A DNA stretch of 64,000 nucleotides from Pseudofrankia saprophytica (GTDB taxonomy: Bacteria > Actinomycetota > Actinomycetes > Frankiales > Frankiaceae), in the NCBI RefSeq assembly GCF_000235425.2, contig NZ_KI912267.1:64658-128657 (forward strand), in the 5' to 3' direction. Shown here one piece after another: positions 29,771-35,894 of the stretch. Position 1 is the first letter of the stretch, and each line of letters opens with the position of its first letter. Made by a program: the position numbers and the translations under genes. The notes below the pieces were generated by a model, which did not search any database, was not told the DNA's origin, and saw only the letters and a list, made by a program, of their open reading frames with translations.

Positions 29771-29815
29771 CTCCCTCGACGCCAGAGGGAGCGGCCCGAT
29801 GGACCACTCCCTCTG
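29771..29815 (-). promoter_or_regulatory. Mutually exclusive hairpins in the rpsO-pnp spacer
   Basis: CAGAGGGAG (29783-29791) can pair with CTCCCTCTG (29807-29815; 9 bp, 15-nt loop) or, through GAGGGAG (29785-29791), with CTCCCTC (29771-29777; 7 bp, 7-nt loop). The structure begins 6 nt after the rpsO stop. It could be a terminator/attenuator or a cleavage site for PNPase autoregulation. The rest of the spacer shows nothing else. Confidence 0.5.
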
Positions 29816-29820
29816 CCCTG

Positions 29821-30090
29821 CTATCGGCGCAGACCCAGTCTTTCGATCAGCGCTCGGTACCGGCCGATGTCCGTCTTCTGCAGGTAGTTCAGCAGTCGAC
29901 GGCGCCGCCCGACCAACAGGAGCAGGCCACGGCGGCTGTGGTGATCGTGCTTGTGCATCTTCAGGTGCTCGGTCAGGTCACTGATCCGTCGGGTCAGCAT
30001 CGCGACCTGCACCTCGGGTGAGCCCGTGTCGTGCTCCACCGTCGCGTACTCGGTCATGATCTTTTGCTTCACGTCGCTGGAAAGCGGCAC
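29821..30090 (-). CDS. rpsO: 30S ribosomal protein S15
   Basis: 89-aa primary 16S rRNA-binding protein of the small subunit. The family core is complete: [20 protein letters not shown], then [20 protein letters not shown], ending [18 protein letters not shown]. The GTG start at 30090 has AAGGTGG upstream. It sits between ribF and pnp as in most actinobacteria. Several repeats and a hairpin occupy its upstream region and may serve S15 feedback control. Confidence 0.98.
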   Translation of the reverse strand: MPLSSDVKQKIMTEYATVEHDTGSPEVQVAMLTRRISDLTEHLKMHKHDHHSRRGLLLLVGRRRRLLNYLQKTDIGRYRALIERLGLRR

Positions 30091-30122
30091 GATCCACCTT
30101 CATCTTTCGTGCGGGGTGGCGC

Positions 30123-30146
30123 GCTCGGGGTCTTGGTCACCCGAGC
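30123..30146 (-). promoter_or_regulatory. Hairpin in the rpsO 5' region
   Basis: GCTCGGG (30123-30129) pairs with CCCGAGC (30140-30146) over a 10-nt loop, about 33-56 nt upstream of the rpsO start. S15 leader RNAs that bind S15 are known in several phyla; whether this is one is not shown. Confidence 0.35.
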
Positions 30147-30196
30147 AGAGCGGAGTTCCAAGTGCTGTGGGTCCCTCGTGGATCCCTCGTACCGAA

Positions 30197-30222
30197 GATC
30201 CCAGTGTGAGATCCCAGTGCGA
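30197..30222 (-). repeat. 13-bp tandem duplication upstream of rpsO
   Basis: Plus-strand GATCCCAGTGTGA (30197-30209) is followed directly by GATCCCAGTGCGA (30210-30222), one mismatch. A shorter direct repeat, TCCCTCGT, occurs twice just before it. The spacer is otherwise empty and probably holds the rpsO promoter. Confidence 0.55.
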
Positions 30223-30358
30223 GACCCCCGCGAGGAGTCCCCAGCGCTGAGAACACACCACTCCCGTCTTGACTACGCAGCCTATCAACTCCGGGGAACC
30301 GACCTGCTACCCAGCATCCCCACCGAGCCCTGGCCGTGCCCTGGCCCGAGTCCTCGCC

Positions 30359-30375
30359 GAGCCCCGACCGGGCTC
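30359..30375 (-). terminator. Weak hairpin after ribF
   Basis: GAGCCC (30359-30364) and GGGCTC (30370-30375) form a 6-bp stem with a 5-nt loop, 17 nt past the ribF stop. No U-tract follows. Possible factor-independent terminator of the actinobacterial U-less kind. Confidence 0.35.
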
Positions 30376-30391
30376 AGCGTCCCCGGCCGGG

Positions 30392-31333
30392 TCAGGTGGA
30401 GGTGGTCGCGGTGCGGGTGGCCTCGACGTCCAGGGCTATCTGGTCGACGAGCTCCGCGACCGAGTCGAACTGGAGCGTCGGGCGCAGCAGCGTGACGAAC
30501 TCGAAGGCCATGTACTCGCCATACAGGTCTTCGTCGAAGTCCAGCAGGAAGGCCTCCACCCGCCGGTCGCGGCCGGCGAAGGTCGGGTTCGTCCCGATCG
30601 AGATGGCCGCCGGCTGGCGCCGGCCCCGCCAGCAGGCGAACCCCGCGTACACGCCGTCGGCCGGGATGGCGGCCCACGGTGTCACCTGCAGGTTCGCCGT
30701 CGGGTAGCCGATCGTGCGCCCGCGCGCGTCACCGTGCACGACGACGCCTTCGACGCGGTGCAGCCGGCCGAGGCCGTGGGCCGCGCCGGCGACGTCACCC
30801 TCGGCGACCTGCGTGCGGATGTGGGTCGAGGACACCACCACCGCACCCTCGGGCTCGTCCTCGCTCAGCAACGACACACTTTCGACCTCGAAGCCGAGCT
30901 CGGCGCCGGAGCGGACGAGCGTGTCCATCTTGCCGGCGGCCCGGTGGCCGTAGGTGAAGTTCTGGCCGACGACGACCGCCCTGGCGCGCAGCGTCTCGGC
31001 GAGGATCTTCGCGGCGAACTCGTCCGCGGTCACCTCACTGAACTCCAGCGTGAACGGCTGGACGCACAGCGCGTCGATGCCGATGGCGGCGAGCAGCTCG
31101 GCCTTGAACTCCAGCGTGGTCAGCAGCGCGGGATGGCTGCCGGGGCGCACGACCTCGGCGGGATGCGGGTCGAAGGTGAGCACCAGCGACGGCACTCCCA
31201 GCGCCCTGGCCCGCTCGACGGCGAGCCCGATGATCTTACGGTGCCCCAGGTGCACGCCGTCGAAGAAGCCGATCGTGACGACGCCACCACGCCAATCGAC
31301 GGGTGTGTTGTCCAGCCCTCGCCACCACCGCAC
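30392..31333 (-). CDS. ribF: Bifunctional riboflavin kinase/FAD synthetase
   Basis: Makes FMN and FAD from riboflavin. 313 aa. N-terminal FAD-synthetase domain: GFFDGVHLGHRKII, TFDPHPAEVV, VVGQNFTYGHRAAG, VVSSTHIRTQVAEGD. C-terminal riboflavin kinase domain: GRTIGYPTANLQV, PADGVYAGFA, IGTNPTF, with VEAFLLDFDEDLYGE. The GTG start at 31333 follows TAGGCT by exactly 6 nt, so ribF may have its own leaderless promoter. That would matter because the restriction island separates it from truB, its usual upstream neighbour region. Confidence 0.97.
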   Translation of the reverse strand: MRWWRGLDNTPVDWRGGVVTIGFFDGVHLGHRKIIGLAVERARALGVPSLVLTFDPHPAEVVRPGSHPALLTTLEFKAELLAAIGIDALCVQPFTLEFSEVTADEFAAKILAETLRARAVVVGQNFTYGHRAAGKMDTLVRSGAELGFEVESVSLLSEDEPEGAVVVSSTHIRTQVAEGDVAGAAHGLGRLHRVEGVVVHGDARGRTIGYPTANLQVTPWAAIPADGVYAGFACWRGRRQPAAISIGTNPTFAGRDRRVEAFLLDFDEDLYGEYMAFEFVTLLRPTLQFDSVAELVDQIALDVEATRTATTST

Positions 31334-31339
31334 GTCCGA

Positions 31340-31345
31340 AGCCTA
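31340..31345 (-). promoter_or_regulatory. Putative -10 element for leaderless ribF mRNA
   Basis: TAGGCT on the minus strand ends 6 nt before the ribF GTG. The hexamer is identical to that preceding hsdM. Confidence 0.45.
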
Positions 31346-31390
31346 GGGCATGCCCGCCCCAAGCCTTCGCGGGTGGGACGAACGCCATGA

Positions 31391-31552
31391 TCACTTTCTG
31401 TCGCCACCGGCGTGGTTCACCACGCTGGTCAGACCCCCACTCAACATCGCCTCGGTCAAGGTCGACGCGTAGCCCCACAGCGCCACAAGGAAGATCGCCA
31501 GGACTGACCCGAAATCCGAACTCCGGGCCCTCGCAAGTTCGGATTTGAGCAC
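31391..31552 (-). CDS. Possible 53-aa single-helix membrane peptide, or gene remnant
   Basis: A short minus-strand frame from GTG 31552 encodes a charged start (LKSELARARSSD), a clear membrane helix (FGSVLAIFLVALWGYASTL) and a short polar tail (VVNHAGGDRK). No ribosome-binding site is obvious. The frame runs through the imperfect palindrome at 31493-31565, so the palindrome may have created its 5' half. It could be a real small membrane protein or the surviving 3' end of a gene broken when the restriction island arrived. Confidence 0.3.
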   Translation of the reverse strand: MLKSELARARSSDFGSVLAIFLVALWGYASTLTEAMLSGGLTSVVNHAGGDRK

Positions 31553-31565
31553 AGTCCTGGCGATC
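31493..31565. repeat. Long imperfect inverted repeat at the left edge of the RM island
   Basis: GATCGCCAGGACT (31493-31505) pairs perfectly with AGTCCTGGCGATC (31553-31565). AAATCCGAACT (31512-31522) pairs with AGTTCGGATTT (31536-31546). A 6x6 mismatched internal loop separates the stems, and the apical loop is 13 nt. It lies between ribF and hsdS1. It resembles a palindromic mobile unit or a bidirectional terminator; there is no T-tract. Confidence 0.6.
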
Positions 31566-31570
31566 TCCAA

Positions 31571-31863
31571 CGGAAGAGACCGGGCGGATGCGGCCGGGAA
31601 CCGCGCTCGGTGGATTCAGTGCGGTGAGCGATCTGCCACCGTCGATGCTTGCGGCGCGGGCGAGCGCGAGGGTGTCGAGCAGTCCTGCCGGCCCGGCTGC
31701 CCGTCGCGGAGCGGCACGGCCGCGACCTCAAGGATCGCTTGGATCCAGTCGGAGACTCGGGCCTGAACAGGCATCGACCCGACAGGGCCATCTGGCGACC
31801 GAGCCTGGGTCACCAAGGCAACACAGTCGAAGTCGGGACGAGGCGTGCGGCGTGCCTGTCTAC
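31571..31863 (+). other. Non-coding-looking stretch upstream of hsdS1
   Basis: About 290 bases with no convincing gene. A minus-strand frame (31616-31996) ends here, but it overlaps the hsdS1 start and shows no domain. Part of it may be debris from the insertion of the restriction island. Confidence 0.35.
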
Positions 31864-31899
31864 GTGCCAGTACGCTCCCTGCGTGCCTACAGGTGATCT
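31864..31899 (+). repeat. Copy 1 of the duplicated promoter/start segment (upstream of hsdS1)
   Basis: 36 bases containing TACGCT (31871-31876), 6 nt, GTG (31883) and the codons for Val-Pro-Thr-Gly-Asp-Leu. It matches 33200-33235 at 32 of 36 positions. Confidence 0.75.
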
Positions 31900-33085
31900 C
31901 CCAGACACAGGGCGGCATGTCCGGCCTGATGCGAATGGCGAGATGGCCTACTCGACATACAGGCTCGACGATGTCTGCGAAATAATCATGGGCCAAGCCC
32001 CTCGGGGAGAGGCCTACAATACGGAACTCGAGGGCTGGCCGCTGATCGCCGGCCCCGGCGATTTCGGGCTCGTCCGCCCCTCGCCGAAGAAGTTCACCAG
32101 GAAGGCGTCGAAGATCTCACGGCCCGGCGATGTGATCGTCGGGATTCGAGCATCGATCGGGTCCAGGGTTCTGGCCGACGGCGAGTACTGCCTTGGACGG
32201 GGTGTAGCCGCCCTGCGACCGCTCCCCGGCCTCCACTCCCAGTTTCTCTGGCACTGGCTGGGCCATAGCGCGGCGATGCTGGCCAGCAAGGGAAGAGGGG
32301 CCACGTTCAAGCAGCTCAGCCGGGAAGACATAGGCGAGCTGGAGATTTCCCTGCCCTCGGTCGAGGAACAGGACCGGCGCGCGAAGATCCTCGATCAGGC
32401 GGAAATACTGCTGGCACGGCGGCAGGAGGCGATCACTCTCTTCGACGACCTCGCGGCGGCAACCTTCATCGACATGTTCGGTGACCCGGCGTCAAACCCG
32501 CATGATTGGAACTCGTCGACCATCGGGCACGTCGCGGAGCAGGTGACCGACGGGGAGCATCTCACTCCGCGGAGAGAAGCGGAAGGAATCAAGCTGCTGT
32601 CCGCCCGCAACGTCCGAGACGGGTACATCGACTTCTCGAACGTCGACCACATCGGGCCCGAGGAGCACGCGCGAATCAGGCGGCGCTGCGATCCCCGCCG
32701 AGGGGATGTCTTGATATCCTGCTCGGGAACCATCGGCCGAGTGGCTCCGGTGGAGACAGACGAGCCCTTCTCCCTAGTTCGTAGCGCCGCACTGGTGAGA
32801 CCGAGAATGTCTCTCGTCACGACGGACTACCTAGCCGGCTATCTCCGGACTCCGGCACTCAGGGCTCGCATGTTGCGGGCGGCACGGTCGTCGAGTCATG
32901 CGAATCTCTTTCAGGGTCCGCTGAGAAATCTTCCCGTTCTTTGCCCACCCATCGGGCTACAGGTCGAGTTCGGGCTGAGGATTCGAAGCATCGCACGTCT
33001 GCGGGGCGCCCACACCGCCCATCTCGCCAAACTCGAGGATCTCTTTTCCGCTCTCAGGTACCGCGCGTTCGAGGGAAAGCTGTAG
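31883..33085 (+). CDS. hsdS: Type I restriction-modification specificity subunit HsdS (first copy)
   Basis: DNA-recognition subunit of a type I RM complex. About 400 aa from GTG 31883, or 380 aa from the ATG at 31943 (MAYSTYRLDDVCEIIMGQAP). Two target-recognition domains (about 20-170 and 215-360) each end in a conserved helical spacer: EEQDRRAKILDQAEILLARRQ then FIDMFGDPASNP in the middle, and LAKLEDLFSALRYRAFEGKL at the end. GC content looks lower than in neighbouring genes, as usual for horizontally moving hsdS. Its first codons and promoter duplicate the 5' end of hsdM. A spacer of 133 bases separates it from hsdM. It may be an alternative specificity subunit. Confidence 0.88.
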   Translation: MPTGDLPDTGRHVRPDANGEMAYSTYRLDDVCEIIMGQAPRGEAYNTELEGWPLIAGPGDFGLVRPSPKKFTRKASKISRPGDVIVGIRASIGSRVLADGEYCLGRGVAALRPLPGLHSQFLWHWLGHSAAMLASKGRGATFKQLSREDIGELEISLPSVEEQDRRAKILDQAEILLARRQEAITLFDDLAAATFIDMFGDPASNPHDWNSSTIGHVAEQVTDGEHLTPRREAEGIKLLSARNVRDGYIDFSNVDHIGPEEHARIRRRCDPRRGDVLISCSGTIGRVAPVETDEPFSLVRSAALVRPRMSLVTTDYLAGYLRTPALRARMLRAARSSSHANLFQGPLRNLPVLCPPIGLQVEFGLRIRSIARLRGAHTAHLAKLEDLFSALRYRAFEGKL

Positions 33086-33199
33086 AAGGGCAGTAGGGTA
33101 GACTCCAGCAGTCGATCACAGGCCGACATCGACAACGCGGAGCGGACGGATCGTGATCATCTACGCCATGACCTGACGGACTGAGGTTGGCGCGTCTGT

Positions 33200-33235
33200 G
33201 TGCCGGTAGGCTCCCTTCGTGCTTACAGGTGATCT
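33200..33235 (+). repeat. Copy 2 of the duplicated promoter/start segment (upstream of hsdM)
   Basis: Contains TAGGCT (33207-33212), 6 nt, GTG (33219) and the codons for Val-Leu-Thr-Gly-Asp-Leu. 32 of 36 positions match 31864-31899. Confidence 0.75.
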
Positions 33236-34754
33236 ACGAAGCAAGATCGATCGGGTCTGGGACGCGTTCTGGTCGGGTGGGATCTCCAACCCGCTGGAGG
33301 TCATCGAACAGATCACCTACCTGATGTTCATCCGCCGGCTCGACGACCTTGAGACTGGCAAGGAGAACCGGGCGAAGCGCACCAAGCGGCCCGCGGAGAA
33401 CCTGCTGTACGCCGCGGAGGCGCAGGAGCTGCGCTGGAAGAACCTCAAGGCGCAGGGCAGCCCCGAGGCGACGTTCGCGCTGGTACGGGACAAGATCTTC
33501 CCCTGGCTGCGCCAGCTCGGCGGCGAGGGGTCGACCTACGCGCTGCACATGCGCGACGCCCGGTTCACGATCCCGACAGCGAACCTGCTGAGCAAGGTCA
33601 TCGACATGCTCGACGAGGTCCTCGGCGACCAGCAACTGTTCGACGAGCGTGACACCAAGGGCGACCTCTACGAGTACATGCTCAGCAAAATCGCCACCGC
33701 TGGACAGAACGGCCAGTTCCGCACGCCGCGACACATCATCGAACTGATGGTGGCGATGACCGCTCCTGGACCCGGCGACACGATCTGCGACCCGGCCTGC
33801 GGCACCGCGGGCTTCCTCGTCGCAAGCGCGGCCTACCTGCAGCGGACCCACGGCGACTCGCTGCTCGACCCGGCCACCCGTCGGCACTACGACCACGAGA
33901 TGTTCCACGGCTTCGACTTCGACGGCACGATGCTCCGGATAGGCAGCATGAACATGCTGCTACACGAGGTCGAGCAGCCCGACATCCGCTACCGCGACTC
34001 GCTCGCCCAGAGCGCCGCCGGGGAGGCCGGCAAGTACTCGCTGATCCTCGCCAACCCGCCGTTCGCCGGCAGCCTCGACAATGAGACGACCGCCAAGGAC
34101 CTGCTCGCCGTCGTCAGGACCAGGAAGACCGAGCTGCTGTTCATCGCGCTGTTCCTGCGGCTGCTCAGGCCGGGCGGCCGGGCAGCGGTCATCGTGCCGG
34201 ACGGCGTGCTCTTCGGCTCGACGAAGGCGCACAAAGACCTGCGGAAGATCCTCATCGAGGAACACAAGCTCGACGCGGTGGTCAAGCTACCTGGCGGCGT
34301 CTTCAAGCCGTACGCCGGAGTCTCGACCGCGATCCTGTTCTTCACTCGGACGGACAGCGGTGGCACCGACGACGTCTGGTTCTACGAGGTGACCGCCGAC
34401 GGCTGGAGCCTCGACGACAAGCGCGCCCCGCTGTTGCCGGACGAGAAGCTCGGCGCGCTCCCCGCCGTCCCGCTGGACGAGGCCGAGCACGCGAAGAACA
34501 ACCTGCCCGACGTTCTCCAGCGCTGGGGCAAGCGGATGGGCAGCGAACGCAAGCGCGCCCGCACCGACCAGAGCTTCTGCGTCCCCAAAGCCGACATCGC
34601 CGCCAATGCCTACGACCTAAGCCTCAGCCGCTACAAGGAAATCATCCACGCCGAGGTCGAGCACCGCCCACCGCTGGCGATTCTCGAGGACTTGGAACGC
34701 CTCGAGGCCGAGATCCAGCAGGGCATGTCAGAGTTGAAGGGCCTGCTGGGATGA
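33219..34754 (+). CDS. hsdM: Type I restriction-modification DNA methyltransferase HsdM
   Basis: N6-adenine methyltransferase subunit, 511 aa. The N-terminal HsdM helical domain is at residues 1-140 (IDRVWDAFWSGGISNPLEVI, YLMFIRRLDDLE). SAM-binding motif I is DPACGTAGFL near residue 191, and the catalytic NPPF is at residue 279. The GTG start follows TAGGCT by 6 nt with no ribosome-binding site, so the mRNA is probably leaderless. The stop overlaps the second hsdS by 4 bp (ATGA). It should methylate as an M2S1 complex with either HsdS. Confidence 0.94.
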   Translation: MLTGDLRSKIDRVWDAFWSGGISNPLEVIEQITYLMFIRRLDDLETGKENRAKRTKRPAENLLYAAEAQELRWKNLKAQGSPEATFALVRDKIFPWLRQLGGEGSTYALHMRDARFTIPTANLLSKVIDMLDEVLGDQQLFDERDTKGDLYEYMLSKIATAGQNGQFRTPRHIIELMVAMTAPGPGDTICDPACGTAGFLVASAAYLQRTHGDSLLDPATRRHYDHEMFHGFDFDGTMLRIGSMNMLLHEVEQPDIRYRDSLAQSAAGEAGKYSLILANPPFAGSLDNETTAKDLLAVVRTRKTELLFIALFLRLLRPGGRAAVIVPDGVLFGSTKAHKDLRKILIEEHKLDAVVKLPGGVFKPYAGVSTAILFFTRTDSGGTDDVWFYEVTADGWSLDDKRAPLLPDEKLGALPAVPLDEAEHAKNNLPDVLQRWGKRMGSERKRARTDQSFCVPKADIAANAYDLSLSRYKEIIHAEVEHRPPLAILEDLERLEAEIQQGMSELKGLLG

Positions 34755-35866
34755 CCGCCGCGTGGGACCTGGTGCCATTCGAGTCGGCAGTCACGGACAT
34801 CTCGTCGAAGGGTCCGACCGTCGCGCAGTCGGAATATTTGCGGTCCGGCACCTTCCCAATCGTCGATCAAGGAAAGAAGCCCGTGGCGGGGTTCACCGAC
34901 AATCCCGCACTGCTACACGGTGCCAAATCTCCAGCGATCATATTCGGTGATCACACCAGGATTTTCAAGTATGTGGACTTCCCGTTCTGCGTGGGCGCCC
35001 AGGGCGTGAAGGTCCTCCAGCCCGCGGACGGTTTCGAGCCTCGATTTCTCTTTCATTATCTGCGGCAGCTCAAGATTCCCGCTTCGGGGTACTCGCGGCA
35101 CTTCAAGGTCCTTCGCGAGTTCGGCATAGTTCGACCGCCGACGGAGGTCCAACACCACATCGCGGACGTCCTGGACCGAGCGGACTCGCTTCGTGCCCGG
35201 CGACGGGAGGCGATCGGGTGGCTCAACGAGCTTGCCCAGTCGATCTTCATCGAGATCTTCGGTGACCCGGCATCAAATCCTGGCGGGTGGCCCGTCCAAC
35301 AGATCAGCGATCTCACGGATTCCGTCACGTACGGGACCAGTGAGCGCGCGGACATTGTTGGCGAACTTCCCGTCCTACGCATGGGAAACCTGACCACGAC
35401 CGGCGAGGTTGATCTCGGCGACCTGAAGTTCCTCCCGCGCGCCGCTACCCCCGACAAGCACATCGTCCGCCGCGGGGACATCCTTTTCAATCGTACGAAC
35501 AGCCCCGATCTGGTCGGCAAGACCGCACTCTACCGAGGTGACGAGCCACTCGCCTACGCCGGCTATCTAATACGGGTCCGTACCAACGGCCTAGCCGACG
35601 CCGAGTATGTCGCCGCTTTCCTGAACACCCCGTACGCGAAGCGCGTTCTTCGCGGAATGTGCAAGACCATAATCGGCATGGCGAACATCAACGCCAAGCA
35701 GCTTCAGTCGATCAACATACCAGTCCCCCCACTTGATCGACAACGCAGGTTCGCGCGCACCATTCAGGAGATCGTCAAGCTGAGGGCAACGCAGCGCGGA
35801 CATCTCGCCGAACTCGACAAACTTTTCGCGTCCCTCCAGCACCGAGCCTTCCGGGGTGAGCTGTAG
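34751..35866 (+). CDS. hsdS: Type I restriction-modification specificity subunit HsdS (second copy)
   Basis: 371-aa specificity subunit coupled to hsdM by a 4-bp ATGA overlap. It has the same layout as the first copy: TRD1 (about 1-130), central helices (HHIADVLDRADSLRARRREA, then FIEIFGDPASNP), TRD2 (about 175-330) and terminal helices (LAELDKLFASLQHRAFRGEL). The TRDs are unlike those of the first copy, so the two should read different DNA sites, while the conserved helices are related. This copy is the likely main partner because it sits inside the hsdM-hsdS-hsdR unit. Confidence 0.9.
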   Translation: MTAAWDLVPFESAVTDISSKGPTVAQSEYLRSGTFPIVDQGKKPVAGFTDNPALLHGAKSPAIIFGDHTRIFKYVDFPFCVGAQGVKVLQPADGFEPRFLFHYLRQLKIPASGYSRHFKVLREFGIVRPPTEVQHHIADVLDRADSLRARRREAIGWLNELAQSIFIEIFGDPASNPGGWPVQQISDLTDSVTYGTSERADIVGELPVLRMGNLTTTGEVDLGDLKFLPRAATPDKHIVRRGDILFNRTNSPDLVGKTALYRGDEPLAYAGYLIRVRTNGLADAEYVAAFLNTPYAKRVLRGMCKTIIGMANINAKQLQSINIPVPPLDRQRRFARTIQEIVKLRATQRGHLAELDKLFASLQHRAFRGEL

Positions 35867-35890
35867 GATAACGCTCGTTTAGCGCTATCC
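35866..35890 (+). promoter_or_regulatory. Inverted repeat between hsdS2 and hsdR
   Basis: GGATAACGCT (35866-35875) and AGCGCTATCC (35881-35890) form a 10-bp stem with one mismatch and a 5-nt loop. It lies between the hsdS2 stop and the hsdR GTG. TAGGAT (35864-35869) overlaps it and could be a -10. It may be an operator or an attenuator delaying HsdR relative to the methylase. Confidence 0.4.
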
Positions 35891-35894
35891 GGGG

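Noticed and set aside
27340-30021. An 893-codon open frame on the plus strand opposite pnp
   Set aside because: It is the antisense shadow of pnp and rpsO in GC-rich DNA: Arg/Asp/Gly-rich, no domain, while the opposite strand encodes complete PNPase.
31616-31996. 126-codon minus-strand frame upstream of hsdS1
   Set aside because: Overlaps the hsdS1 5' end and the duplicated promoter, no recognisable domain, no ribosome-binding site; may be insertion debris at best.
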